DNA from: Actinernus sp. WN-2022
Lineage: Eukaryota; Cnidaria; Anthozoa; Actiniaria; Actinernidae
Direction: 5' to 3'
DNA: 64,000 bases
NCBI GenBank assembly: GCA_030867875.1
Contig: JAOWCC010000936.1
Location: 81,191,032 to 81,255,031 of the forward strand
Below the pieces are notes generated by a model. The model made no database searches. It saw only the letters and a list, made by a program, of their open reading frames with translations, and had not been told where the DNA came from. The position numbers and the translations under genes are program-made. Shown here one piece after another: positions 41,100 to 53,739 of this stretch. How positions within the stretch are numbered: position 1 is the stretch's first letter; each line of letters starts with the position of its first letter.

Positions 41100-41627
41100 C
41101 TAAGTTAATTTCTTCTTCTTCATTTTTCTAAACCGATTCCCAGAACAATAACAGTCAGAAACGTACTGAACCGTTCTTTGCCTTCCTGCAACGGTAATGG
41201 TGGTCGTTGTGGTCATATTATTGCACCAAGGTTCTTGGGAAAACGGGCAAGGAGCTGCTGGCGCACATCGAACTTCCCTTAACCCATGACAAACGTAATA
41301 TGACAGAATGCACGCGTTATAGCGGTTAGCTGTTAGTGACGTTGTCCTTGGGCACATACTGCCAAGAGATACCACGGATCGCTTTCTGCGTTTTGTTTTA
41401 AGGGTGGAGCGTCGGATTTCTGAAATGTCTCGCATCCCATGAAATACTCTGTTTAGAAGGCCATTCATCTTCATTTGGTCGTCACTGGTATTAGTTGTCT
41501 GGTTTGCCCACAGGAGAAGCGCCTGCCAGTATGACATGGCTGTTTTGGGTTGGCGTTCAAAAATTGGCTTGCTTGGCACCTCTGGAATAACGGATATAAC
41601 TGACACGGCCATGACAACTACCACAGT
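41100..41627 (-). CDS. Secreted cysteine-rich precursor, 3' exon (convergent partner)
   Basis: On the minus strand an acceptor ATCTATACAG precedes 41627, and the exon opens in phase 0 with a signal-peptide core (VVVVMAVSVISVIPEV). A pro-region of about 85 residues ends in the furin-type site KRRKR. The mature part has eight cysteines with a terminal CYC, a cystine-knot-like pattern, and a lysine-rich end. An internal ATG lies at 41612 but is inside the hydrophobic core, so an upstream exon probably carries the start. Exon phase and position relative to the signal peptide match the gene at 38763, though the mature parts do not align by eye. Confidence 0.5.
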   Translation of the reverse strand, partial: TVVVVMAVSVISVIPEVPSKPIFERQPKTAMSYWQALLLWANQTTNTSDDQMKMNGLLNRVFHGMRDISEIRRSTLKTKRRKRSVVSLGSMCPRTTSLTANRYNACILSYYVCHGLREVRCAPAAPCPFSQEPWCNNMTTTTTITVAGRQRTVQYVSDCYCSGNRFRKMKKKKLT

Positions 41628-41759
41628 CTGTATAGATTAAAACATAGAGGCCAGATCACTTGGGAATACTGAGGGGCAGGAGGTAGCGCACGCATATCAA
41701 ACAATTCTTGTCGTTCAGAGTAATATTTGGGTCTGACTAGATGCTAGTGGGGCATACGC

Positions 41760-42065
41760 CCGGGGGGTGACTCCCTTATGTGAGGGGTACATGGGTGCTC
41801 GTCGTACCTTTTAGGGGTCAAAATCAGGAGTTTGGTACCACTTAGGGTATCCACCATCAAACACAGACATTTCTATGTAAAGCGGTACCTTTTAGGGGTC
41901 GGGTGTCAATTGAACAAAAAAGCTGTTATCAATTTACATTTTTATTATCTTTTAGGGGTCAAAATAAGCTTGAGCCATGCCCATTTTAGTACCTCTTAGG
42001 GGTCAAATCGAAAATGTCCGACGAGCATCCCTACCCCTTTTATATGGAAGTCCCCCCCCCCGGGG
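41760..42065. mobile_element. hAT-type MITE with 8-bp target duplication
   Basis: The ends CCGGGGGGTGACTCCC and TCCCCCCCCCCGGGG are inverted. GCATACGC flanks both sides (41752-41759, 42066-42073). The interior has four TTTTAGGGGTC-type units. The exact ends are uncertain by 1-2 bases because of the G/C runs. Confidence 0.8.
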
Positions 42066-42554
42066 GCATACGCTCATCCTTTTCAAATTTCGCTATCGAA
42101 TCTTCAAAAAACGATTCGATTTTTTTAATCGCACTGTCTTCCTGTAGCCTACATTGTATCCGCCTCTCTTCTGCCGGCTCGCTATATACTTTCTGAATGT
42201 GTTCTAGTATTCGACGATCCGTCCTTCTTTCCAAATATGGAATATATTGAGCTCATCGACAAAAGTTTGATTCCCGAACGCGGTACATATGCTGCGTATG
42301 ACTTTGTTGGGTCTTCGGTCAGTTTACAGACTGTAATCCAAACTATTGACTTCAGTTATTCATAAAGGCATCACAACTTGTCACAGGAAGAGAAAAAAAT
42401 ATACAGTCGATAGCGAAAAACAACGTTAAGTTCCGTACTAGAAACAGAAGAACACAACAGTGCGGTAAGACAGAAACTGAGACATTTCTGACCGACTCCA
42501 ATTTTGTGATATTTTCCGTGGCCAACTGGCCTTGCTCTGCTGCCATTGGTTAAA
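42066..42554. other. No supported gene
   Basis: A minus-strand open segment at 42073-42234 is helical and charged (KKIESFFEDSIAKFEKDE) and may be a remnant exon interrupted by the MITE, but start and splice sites are unclear. Confidence 0.3.
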
Positions 42555-42635
42555 CTGACAGATTACAATTACAACTGAATTTAGCGCTATCCTATAGGCT
42601 AAAGTTACCCTTGAGCTGAATCCCGTTTAAAAAGC
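42555..42635. repeat. Solo end of the MITE that hosts the 64-bp satellite
   Basis: ACAATTACAACTGAATTTAG, CGCTATCC and AAAGTTACCCTTG match the right boundary of the satellite at 50520-50575. Confidence 0.6.
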
Positions 42636-44900
42636 TTCTTGGTTGTCTTCAGGTGATGTTAAAGGAGCTCATTCAACCAAGATGCATTGCGAGCTCAAAT
42701 TTCTCGATCCGCTAGATAATGGCTCTGGAGAGCTATTTATAGGGGGAAATGTTCCTTATTTATTAGCTTTTGTGTTCAGTCATATATTTCCGAATTTTCA
42801 CCAGCCAGGGGAAGTATTCAACGTACTCTGAAGTCGCCTTTTATCAATGAAATTATTACTAGAGCCTGTACTGGAGTTAGCCGACTGTTTGATTGTAATT
42901 CCTACAGTTTATCCAAACCAGGGCCTTCTACATTGGCTTGATCGGCCCGCAGACCTAAATGGCGCGGTACACACGCGGCACATGCAAGAGTTACGAATCT
43001 CGCAGTTTCTCTCTTAGTTTTATTGTCTTGGTTTTCGCTCAATGGGAGCTCAATGTACATGGACAATGCTGAGACAATTAAAGTAAGTAAAAGTGAAATT
43101 TTGTGTTGATATCTGCACGGTGATGAGCGGCTGTAAAGTGGAAACCTATTTTATAAATGTTTCTTTGCTGATAAATAAACTTCAAGTTCGATCAAGTGCC
43201 GCTGGGCGCTCAGAAAACTGATTGATCGATATTTTTTACCCAGCATATCCAATGTACGATTAACGGAAGTCAAGGGGCTTTTAAAATGACACAAACCGGC
43301 TGAAATTCAGGCTAACAAACAATAACATTATACGGATTCGATTCCTCAAATTTGATTTCAAACTTGCATATTGCATTGGCGAGTCAAAATGTGGTGGAGT
43401 ACGCACGGACCTTGAACACAAATAGAATGTGGCAAACAGTACTTCAACATTTCAAACCAGCATTTTGGCAGGGACAACCTAGCTCCTTTCTTTCGACTGC
43501 ACCACAGGCAGCCCAGACTCGACATATATTTCCCGCTTTTTGGGTACTTCAAGCAGAACGGGGTGCATAACAATTCTCCTTAGTGGGGAGGGGTATTTTC
43601 AAAAAGTTTCAGTTGCCATGCCCACGCATCTTGAAAGCACCGCCTGCGATGTCTACCGCTGATTTGTGGACCGATCAATCTGCAGATCGTATAGCGATAG
43701 AAATATTTTGAATTCGGAATTTATATTCCAGGCCGTTTTCACGTCGTTTGGCCTGAAACGTGGATGAGAAGTGCTTACACATCTCTGGATTTGTGTGCCG
43801 AAAGCAGAGGCGAAATCGATTTGAATTTCTTGTCGAATTTCGGCGGCGAGTAAGGTCACATCGATGAAAAGCGCCTGAAAGCTGCATACCTTGGGTATAT
43901 TTGTGTCCTTTGAGGTAGACACGCGGCCAACCATCAAAACTTCGAGGCCTAATAAACTGCTTTAGAAGTCCCAAAATCGCCCCAAAATCACTCACACAAC
44001 TTCATTAAGTATCAATCTTTTATTATTGAAGATTTAGTTCGTAGGAATCGGAAAAGAGAATTCACAAGTAGCAATTATATAAACTCTTCCGAGATCGCTT
44101 ATGAAACATACCACAGGTAACCCAAAAAGCGGGAAATATATGTCGAGTCTGAGTTGCCTGTGGTATAATTGATTAATTTCCTTGCCACATGATTTGCATC
44201 GCTGGAACTTGGTCCAGAAGTTGGACAAGTTGGTTCGCTAGATCGAGCATGAGATCGATTGCTAGCATCACGTCGAGGAATTTTGATTGGAGAACCGTAG
44301 TAATTCCGCTCATTCTATTATATTTCTTCTGAAGTATAAAGGCAACTGATCTCCCCGCCGATCTCGGCCATTCAGTTCAACTCGTAAACTCTATTTATAA
44401 ACAGCCCGATATCACATTTTCTGATTGGCAGCTGTCCGATTTTGAGTAGTTTCCCGTATGAAAACAATAACAGTGACTCGCAATGCATCTTGGTTGAATG
44501 AGCTCCTTTAAACTCACCGAGCGGAAACCCTTGAAATGCTGATTGCGGCTTGTGCATTTACCCATAATCCTATGCACGTTAAAAAAACTTTAAATCCGTT
44601 CTAAAATCACGAGAGGTTTTAAATCGTGAAAACAAACCAGTCCAAGTACTGCTGCCAATATACTGTTACTGTAGAGAATAGAGGGTTCTATGTGTTAGTT
44701 TGACTGTGTTAGGTTCGCAAGGAATTGTGGTCCAATATGCCATCGATCCACTATATATACATGGTATTCTCACCAGCTATCAAGCTCGGTAGCGCATACT
44801 CGCGGTCACATACCGCTGTGCCACTCATGAGGCGCAATTCTGTACAAAACAAACATTTAAAACTGAATAACTTACCCTGGGATTCATCTTTATGGACGGT
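42636..44900. repeat. Region with dispersed inverted matches, no gene
   Basis: AAAGGAGCTCATTCAACCAA at 42660 recurs inverted near 44495-44514, and GACATATATTTCCCGCTTTT near 43520 recurs inverted near 44124-44145. The second site is itself bounded by CCACAGG..CCTGTGG. The pattern suggests a decayed inverted element of about 1.9 kb. ORFs here look non-coding. Confidence 0.45.
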
Positions 44901-45072
44901 TTACTGATAGTTACTGCAACTCGCAGCTAAGCACTGCAGATCTATGAGCTGCTTCAAGTTTTCCTTGTTTTTTTTTTGCCGAAACTGATATTTCAGCTTT
45001 TTATAGGCTTTAGGAAAACATGCAAGATTTCTGTTTTTCGCCAAGATGTTGACCGCATGGGTAACACCGGCC
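44901..45072 (-). CDS. Possible terminal exon, about 56 codons
   Basis: On the minus strand TTTATCTTTTAG is a good acceptor and the frame runs to a TAA at 44901-44903. The segment is amphipathic and lysine-rich with three cysteines (LACFPKAYKKLKYQF, LQCLAASC). No upstream exon or homologue was recognised, so this could be chance. Confidence 0.25.
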
Positions 45073-46182
45073 CTAAAAGATAAAAGACAAATATAGAACA
45101 AATGTCATAACTGAGGCAGTACCCATTGGCGAGTAACAATGCATGGATATATATAGTAGCTCAATGTTTCGATCAGTAATGCAATAATCCATATATACAG
45201 GAGGAAACCCTCTGCGTAAGTTGAAAACAATAATTTAAAGTGGTTCATTACTAAGCCTTATAACAATGGAGATGGTATAAAAAAAATACGCACAACTGGA
45301 GATAAATCGAGAGCCGATATCCAATCGTTGACCAGCAATCCAAAATACTGCTTGATAAGTGCGATTCCAGATATAAGTGACCGATCAGCGGGTTAGGCTT
45401 CTTCTTTACAGGTTATGACTTCATTTTCTCTTAGCTTGGCTTCTTATTCTACACGCAACTTCATTCATTTTCAAACGAGGGGCTCCCCCACCCAACTCCC
45501 CTCTGTCAACCTAGTCTCCCCTTCAGCTTGTACTCTTACTGTTATCTTCCCTACTTTTGAGACGATATTGATGTAATCTTCCGTGTTAGCAACATGAAAC
45601 GGGCTCGGCTATTGGAGGTCAGTGTTAAACAAAGACTATTCGCTGATACCTAAACAAATATAGTAAGATGAGAACTGACACAATGGATTTATGGACTCAC
45701 GGTAGCTGCCAAGAACGGAAATTGAAATCTGGCCAAAAACTCAAAACTGCTTTAGAGGCATAATTACTTTTGAGAGACTTCCGTTGCAACAGGAACTCGC
45801 AGCTGTCACAGAACAATACACTTTACGAACGTAAATGATAATTTTTTTATATTAGATCTTTAGATTAAATTTAACGTAAAAATCCAGTCAAAAGCATTTG
45901 TTCCTGGTCGAAACTTGAAATTGCAGATCACATCACAGGGAGCCCAAGAGTAGTTTATGTGTAGCATACGAAAACAAAGTCTTAGTATCGTCGACTCCAG
46001 TGTTTCTGGTTGTTATTGGTGTTGCTTTGAAGTCCCTTCAAACATTTCCCTCCCCTTCATAAAGAATTGAAAGGATAGATAGTTGACCTCGAAAATCAAC
46101 TCGAGGAGCAACAAAATGCCAAGTTTTACCAAGAAATTCACTTCAAATCGAGATCAAACTGTCGTAGCATGCGGTCAGACAA
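45073..46182. other. No gene seen
   Basis: No domain, repeat end or strong ORF was found. Confidence 0.5.
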
Positions 46183-47188
46183 TGCTCTTACCTTTAGAAG
46201 CACATGCAGATGATACCCAGATTTTTGCATCAGCCCCTGATATGGACAAACTTACATCGAATATTAATTCTGACTTGGATAACATATGTGACTGGCTTGT
46301 AGTGAATAAGCTCCAGTATCACCCCTCCAAAACCAAACTAATGATAATTGGATCGACCTATAACTTAAATAATAAAACCAAAAGCCAGCCAAACAATATC
46401 TCCATAGACAATAACAAGGTATTGCGAGTAGACTCACATACCTGCCTAGGGATTGAAATCGATGAAAAACTTAGTTTTGAAAATCAAATAAATAAGATAT
46501 GTAAAAAGGCAAGTGCTGGTATAGGTGCCATAAAGCGTATTAAGCCATTTGTCCCCACCGATTCACTCGAAGTAATTTACAAATCACTTGTACAACCTTA
46601 CTTCGACTATTGTTGCCCACTATGGGATACTTGCGGCAAGACGCTAAAAGACAAATTGCAAAGAGTTCAATCTCGAGCCGCTAGGGTAATTACAGGCACG
46701 AATTACGACACAAGATCCGTTGATATACTTGCTAAATTAGAATGGAAAACGCTCCAAGCCAGACGTAATCAAATGAAATCTATTTTAATCTATAAAATCT
46801 TAAATGAACAATCCGCACCATATTTGAGAAACTCTTTTATTAAAACAAGTGACTGCGATAAACGCTATCAGCTAAGAAACTCTGAAACTGATCTAGCACT
46901 TCCAAGACCGCGTACAAATTTCCTCAAGCGAAGCTTCAAATACAGTGGTGCTATGCTTTGGAATAACCTGCCAGATGAGGCTAAAAGAGCCAAATCTTTA
47001 CGGCAATTCAAGAGGAGTGTCTGTTCCTGTTACTGAGTTATGCTGATAGCAGATTTTTTACTGATTTTTATCAATATATGTTTTTAATCTGTACATATAT
47101 TTATTGTTACGCCCCACGTGGAAACCAGCTTACTGTTGTAGTGGCTAGCGTACGGAAATAAAGTTATATGTATGTATGTATGTATGTA
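46183..47188 (+). mobile_element. 5'-truncated CR1/Jockey-type LINE
   Basis: The insertion starts near 46183-46195, just before the RT catalytic box, and ends after a 3' UTR in a TATG microsatellite (47168-47187), the usual LINE 3' tail. The body encodes the last third of ORF2. Confidence 0.8.
46195..47036 (+). pseudogene. LINE reverse transcriptase, C-terminal part
   Basis: The open segment begins at the catalytic box, here HADD instead of the usual YADD, followed by DTQIFASAPDM and thumb and C-terminal blocks (LGIEIDEKLSF, SLVQPYFDYCCPLWD, RVQSRAARVITG). The endonuclease and the first two thirds of RT are missing. Open frame upstream of 46183 looks like host sequence read through. The ORF is otherwise unbroken to the TGA at 47034, so insertion is fairly recent. 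Confidence 0.8.
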
Positions 47189-47673
47189 CATAAAACGGTA
47201 AAATCATAGCTAGACGTGAGAAGCCTCATAGCTCAGTTCCATTTTGAATATCCGGAACCGTTGGACCAATCGGCCCTGGAAAAACCAAATGCTAACTAAA
47301 GACTCACTCGAAGCTTTCTTTCACATAACCCATTCCAAAATAAAAGAGCAAATGCGGGTATCAAATTGGTAGAGCACAAAAGGTAACAAAATACCAAGAG
47401 GAAGTATTAAATGCTAGAGTAAGAATCCTTCATATTAATCCGCAGTTTACAGCGCATGCATTTCTGTTAGTTTCCATCGATTTTCGAACGCCGCATTCGG
47501 TATATCCGAATGTAACGGTATCCGAATGTTACAGTAAGATAAACTGACTTATTTTATAACTCGCCATTGTTTTGTTTTTTGAAAAATAGGCGACTAAAAA
47601 CATATCGCGGCACCGGACTAAGAGGAGGAGGAGGAGGAGGAGGAGGAATAATAATAATAATAATAACAACAAC

Positions 47674-47707
<34 letters not shown>

Positions 47708-48484
47708 TGCACGTGCATATGCATATGAGGGATGTTCAGTCAAATCGAAATGGCCAACATCTCTATTCCCATTAAACAGCCCACGATACAAGGACAGCAA
47801 CAGTAAATTTAACGACTTTATTTTCATTCATCTTCGTATAATCTGTGAGCCAGTCGTATTGCTATTATTTTATTTTAACTAACAATATCTAGCAGACCCG
47901 GAATCGAACTTTATTTTCGCATCACTTATCAATACACGTGGTATTCAGACATTCATACTGAACTGTACTGAAAAGCACAATACGACTTGTGAACATATTA
48001 ATTTTTTTACTAAATATTCAATGCAGATTGCTTCCTTAATAGTTTTATAACTCTGTTACTTTTTTGAAAGGAATTTGCACCTCATTTATCACAAGCATCG
48101 TGAGAATGATTTCACAAACCCGTGACGCCCCCCCACACAGACTAATTACTACTACAAATCGCTTATACTGGGATTTATTGGTCACTCGAAATATACTAAA
48201 TGTATTCTTATACGGTCAGTCTAGCGTGCCCTAAATCAGCCTCTAAAAATACTTAATAAAATGGTTCAGTAATAAAATAGATAATTTAAAAGAATGTTTG
48301 ATATTATATTTTAGAGGAGGGCTATTAATATCTAATCTGTGTTTTTACCCACGTTACATTGTCATTGCTATTGCTCATGTTCTTAATGCTAAGCAGTCCC
48401 CTTTAATAACCATATCCGAGTTCATCACATCCCATTCATGTGACCTGTGCATTTCACCTGTTAACAAATAGTCGTCTTCATCAA
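47189..48484. other. No gene; GGA/ATA microsatellite
   Basis: 47619-47707 is a compound (GGA)n(ATA)n repeat. The rest is AT-rich with no coding signal. Confidence 0.6.
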
Positions 48485-48773
48485 CAGGGTCGCCACCCAT
48501 TAGGAAAAAAATCCTCCTGACATTTCACTGACAAGAAAACAATTTTCACTGACCATACTGAATAAGACTGTTAGCGAAGTAAAGGACATTTCCTCGTCCA
48601 AAACAAAAGTCATTATCAAAACCTCCCCTCCCCTCCCCTCGCAGACGCTTTGAGGCACGACGGGTCGACGTAGCAACCTGAAAATATAATTCACTGACTT
48701 TGACAAGAAATATAGAATTTCCCTGACCAGATGCAAATTTACTTGACTTTTCCCTGACTTTGAAAAAAGATCG

Positions 48774-48808
<35 letters not shown>
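48485..48808. mobile_element. MITE with CAGGGTYGCCAC ends
   Basis: The ends CAGGGTCGCCACCC and GTGGCAACCCTG are inverted. ATCAA flanks both sides (48480-48484, 48809-48813). The interior repeats CTGACTTT(T/G) motifs such as TTTTCCCTGACTTTGA. Confidence 0.75.
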
Positions 48809-48924
48809 ATCAACCGTCAATCATTTATGCTAATTATGCTAACAACCAATCAATACACAATCAAAAACGCATTAAGATGCTCCATGGGCGTTTCTTTTCG
48901 CTCCCAAGGCATCTGGGCCAGGTT

Positions 48925-50590
48925 GTTTGAAGCAAGGGTAAGCGCTATCCCGGAGTTAAATCACTAACCCGAATGTAAACTGTACAGAATACAATTACAG
49001 ATTTAGCGCTATCCTGGAGTTAAATCACTAACGCGAGGGTAAACTGTACAGAATACAATTACAGATTTAGCGCTATCCTGGAGTTAAATCACTAACGCGA
49101 GGGTAAACTGTGCAGATTACAATTACAGATTTAGCGCTATCCTGGAGTTAAATCACTAACGCGAGGGTAAACTGTGCAGATTACAATTACAGATTTAGCG
49201 CTATCCTAGGGTTAAATAACCACTAACCCGAATGTAAACTGTACAGAATACAGTTACAGATTTAGCGCTATCCTGGGGTTAAATCACTAATCCGAGGGTA
49301 AACTGTACAGAATACAATTACAGATTTAGCGCTATCCTGGAGTTAAATCACTAACGCGAGGGTAAACTGTGCAGATTACAATTACAGATTTAGCGCTATC
49401 CTGGAGTTAAATCACTAACGCGAGGGTAAACTGTGCAGATTACAATTACAGATTTAGCGCTATCCCGGAGTTAAATCACTAACCCGAATGTAAACTGTAC
49501 AGAATACAATTACAGATTTAGCGCTATCCTGGAGTTAAATCACTAACGCGAGGGTAAACTGTACAGAATACAGTTACAGATTTAGCGCTATCCTGGAGTT
49601 AAATCACTAACCCGAAGGTAAACTGTACAGAATACAGTTACAGATTTAGCGCTATCCTGGAGTTAAATCACTAACCCGAATGTAAACTGTACAGAATACA
49701 GTTACAGATTTAGCGCTATCCTGGAGTTAAATCACTAACTCGAAGGTAAACTGTACAGAATACAATTACAGATTTAGCGCTATCCTGGAGTTAAATCACT
49801 AACGCGAGGGTAAACTGTGCAGATTACAATTACAGATTTAGCGCTATCCTGGAGTTAAATCACTAACGCGAGGGTAAACTGTGCAGATTACAATTACAGA
49901 TTTAGCGCTATCCTGGAGTTAAATCACTAACGCGAGGGTAAACTGTGCAGATTACAATTACAGATTTAGCGCTATCCTGGGGTTAAATCACTAACCCGAG
50001 GGTAAACTGTGCAGATTACAATTACAGATTTAGCGCTATCCTGGGGTTAAATCACTAACCCGAAGGTAAACTGTACAGAATACAGTTACAGATTTAGCAC
50101 TATCCTAGAGTTACATCACTAACCCGAAGGTAAACTGTACAGAATACAATTACAGATTTAGCGCTATCCTGGGGTTAAATCACTAACCCGAGGGTAAACT
50201 GTACAGATTACAATTACAGATTTAGCGCTATCCTGGGGTTAAATCACTAACCCGAAGGTAAACTGTACAGAATACAGTTACAGATTTAGCGCTATCCTGG
50301 AGTTAAATCACTAACGCGAGGGTAAACTGTGCAGATTACAATTACAGATTTAGCGCTATCCTAGGGTTAAATCACTAACCCGAGGGTAAACTGTACAGAA
50401 TACAATTACAGATTTAGCGCTATCCTGGAGTTAAATCACTAACACGAGGGTAAACTGTACAGATTACCATTACACATTTAGCGCTATCCCAGGGTTAAAT
50501 CACTAACCCGAGGTTAAACTGTACAGAATACAGTTACAGATTTAGCGCTATCCTAGGGATAAAGTTACCCTTGCTTCGAAAAACCGTGTC
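48925..50590. repeat. 64-bp satellite, about 25 copies, inside a MITE
   Basis: The unit contains GATTTAGCGCTATCCTGG, AGTTAAATCACTAAC and GTAAACTGT. Variants GCGAGGG, CCGAATG and CCGAAGG and the pair ACAGAATAC/GCAGATTAC define subtypes arranged in runs. The array is bounded by GAAGCAAGGGTAA at the left and its complement TTACCCTTGCTTC at the right. Confidence 0.95.
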
Positions 50591-51114
50591 CTGAGGGTAG
50601 TCCCTGTTGTTCATTCTGATTGGAGAAATCAGTCATCAATGATTGACTGCTATTCAGAAAACGAATTTCGTCTGGAAACAAAATCGTTTGTAAATCCTTA
50701 GCAACATGTTGTATGCATGATATAACAAATAGCAGATGGTTCTCCACGTAAAAAATCATTACATGCTCAAAGAGAATGTGCATTGATAAGAAAATCATAC
50801 GCCAAGCTCTAGTCGTTTAGCCAATGACATTGCGCATTATACGGCACGCCAAGCTCTAGTCGTTTAACCAATGACATTGCGCGTTCTTAGGATGCTCCCG
50901 TAATTTATATCATCAAATAAAATATATCTGTATAAAATATCAATAACTATTTGTTGTTTTGGGTTTTTCTTTTGCCAGAACAATCCAGTACTTCAAAGCC
51001 CAAGTGTATTTCAAGTAGAAGCAACCATCAAAGATCAGTTATCAATTTTAAAGTGGAATATACTTGAAACCACTATTTATTTTTAATTCCATTACTACCA
51101 GTGCTATATAATTT
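50591..51114. other. No gene; one 51-bp duplication
   Basis: GCCAAGCTCTAGTCGTTTAR is duplicated at about 50802 and 50848 with CCAATGACATTGCGC. Confidence 0.7.
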
Positions 51115-51903
51115 GGGCCACGTCAGGCAAAAAGGGCCCGGACGACATTCAAGTTAAATAATTCCTACAATGGTGTTCCTAATAACAGGTTGAATATTGT
51201 ATTCTTGACGAGAAGCGCTACATTTCATTTCTAACAATAAAAGTCAGTTTCAAGAAATTGACAACAAAAATCAGTGGTGAAATTTACATGATTTTGAAGC
51301 AACGGCCCGATTACAAATATGAACACAATAATTAGGAATCCTGTCAAAGGGGATGATTTTGATGTATGACATTCATTTATACCTAAAAAATAAATAAGAT
51401 GAACAAGATGATCACTTTTTGGCCAAAAAAAATATTATCTGCAGTCATTCTACTCCCCGTAGCTCATATGATTTTAGCAATAGTACAAGTTACACCTTGA
51501 AACAATCGTCTGATGATAAGGAATGATTTGCGCCTGCTAAAATTGTTATCACACCCTCGTGTAAAAATATCGTATTTCACTGGTCAATTTCATGAAATCA
51601 ACACTACTTGGTAGTAGCACAATGTGGCGCTCGCGATGCATATTGGGCCATCCCTTCATGTAGGACGACACGAATTGCTACCAAATTGTATTTTATTGTA
51701 TTGTATTGTATTGTGTTGCGTTCTAGTGTTGTATTGAATTGTATTGTGTTGTATTCTATTGTATTTTTGGTAAACATTCGTGTCGTCCTACATAAAGGGA
51801 TTGTCGCATATTGTAATCGCACTACAAGTATAAAAAACATGGTACTATTTCAAAATAAATTTACATATTATGTCGTCCGGGCCCTTTTTTCCTGACGCGG
51901 CCC
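51115..51903. mobile_element. 789-bp TIR element hosting a nested MITE
   Basis: GGGCCACGTCAGGCAAAAAG and its near-complement at 51869-51903 form 35-bp TIRs. ATTT flanks both sides (51111-51114, 51904-51907). No ORF in the interior is supported. Confidence 0.8.
51646..51805. mobile_element. hAT-type MITE, 160 bp, copy 1
   Basis: The ends GGCCATCCCTTCATGTAGGA and TACATAAAGGGATTGTC flank a TTGTA-rich interior. The 8-bp target duplication is GCATATTG (51638-51645, 51806-51813). Confidence 0.9.
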
Positions 51904-51907
51904 ATTT

Positions 51908-53739
51908 ATGTTACTGTTCAGTTGTCGCCATTACAGCACAGACCACCCTTCCCCCTCCAGGTAGCGCAGTTTATGTTTCGTCTGTGACACTGCTGACCAC
52001 ACAGCCCGCCGTTTCGTCTCACGTCCTTTATTTTTTGACATGTGATTTTGATCCACTGGCGCTCGTTACCTTACCCATGACGATCGACTCTGCTATCTCC
52101 TCGTGATTTGTAGCGAACAGAATTACATGGGCTGGCTGAGCGACACGTCAAGGATCATCGGAGCGAAGTGGTGAACTTACACGTTATAAGTTTAACAATT
52201 TTTGGGAAAATGAACAACATTCACCTTTCTAAGATTAATTCTAAATCTGGTCACAGGTATTTTTATTTTTCGGCGGCCATATTATTTAACCAGCTTCTTA
52301 AGCATACTATGTCAGCGCCCTATCAAGGCATTTGAAACATATCCAATTTTCATTGCCCCTTTTTAAAAATAATAGCGGATGTATGTATTGATACATACAT
52401 ATCTATCTGCTGTAATTTTTATGAATTTTATAACTAGACACCTATATGTCTAGACTTATTTAATAAATGTTAGTATTATTACCATTTATTAGTAGTAACT
52501 ATATTTAGCTAGATAACTACTTACCAATTTTAAAATAAATTTATATTATTGTTAGTATTAGTTATACACAGCTTCATTGGAAATCAGCGCGAGCTGTATG
52601 GATTTCTGTATCTAAATATATTTATTAATATTATATCATACAATTATCAAAACAAGTACCGGTGAAAGAGAAGTGTGTGCACAACGAGAGATTACGACTT
52701 CTTTTCGCTTGTCTTAGTTGCCATCAATTGAGAAGTTGAATGATCTTAGACCGTTCCATGTTTTTCCACAAAATTACGAGTTTAGTCGTCACAACTCACT
52801 TAGTACTCCGACAACAAAAGTGAGTTAAAATAGAATACATTCTGATTTCGGTTCACTTAAGCCAATGTTTTAGTAACTATGGTAACCATTGTGTACATGC
52901 TGGTTCGACCAATCATTTTACCGTTTCGTTCCACGCCTTTTGTGAAGCAGGCAAGAAACAAAATCTAACGGCACGCCCTTTGTTATATACTTCCTGGTAT
53001 TTTACCAAGTCAAAGGATACACTGAAGACCTTCTGCATGGTAGGTTTGTGTGTGCTAATCTTTCCCCTCGTCATGGGTTTGACATTCTCACCCACCCACT
53101 GGATAAATACGAACTTTACTGTGGAGATTTGATCCACCACGTCCGTCTACGAGAAATAATAGGAAACAACTTTTAAATAACACTTCAACTCACTTCAACG
53201 CTGTTAGCCTTGTTCGCAAACCTTCATAAGGGTGGCCGTGGTTGACTGAAGCTTAAAAGAGACTGGTACCGATCAGGGTCGGATAGCCAATAGGACATTT
53301 GCATTATGGCGTTATTTAACTAAAACTACCAGAATCCATTTTAAATTGTATTTCTTATTCAGATGTTTAAACTCCTTTAGGAATACCAAGACAATGACCT
53401 TGATAAGAGGAACAAAGGGATGTGCGCAAGGAGTTGTGGGAGTTGTAGTATGTGACGTCATCATGTCCTATGTAATATGTAAGACTCGTTGTACTCACTA
53501 CGCGCAGAAGAGTGTACGCAACCATGTCTTCCTCCAGGAACGATGCGAGTTCAGCCAATCCACCAGACCCTTTACCGCAAAGGACGATGGGAAGCTTTGG
53601 GTTATTCCCTTCATACATGGCAATACACCTACACGATGGGTTAGACACAGAATGAGTACTAAATGAGAAGAGTACTCAGTTGTAAAGAGGAGCGAAAGGG
53701 GGCACGGTGAGGTCTTTACCAGACACATTTATCTTCAAC
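51908..53739. other. No gene supported
   Basis: A short ORF at 53533-53664 begins in good start context (ACCATGTCTTCC) and could be a first exon, but nothing downstream supports it. The rest is AT-rich. Confidence 0.4.

Noticed and set aside
48500..48820. Minus-strand ORFs of 85-106 aa
   Set aside because: They lie inside a MITE with target duplications and have no domain.
53533..53664. 43-aa ORF with good start context
   Set aside because: No domain, no donor site at a useful position and no downstream exon.
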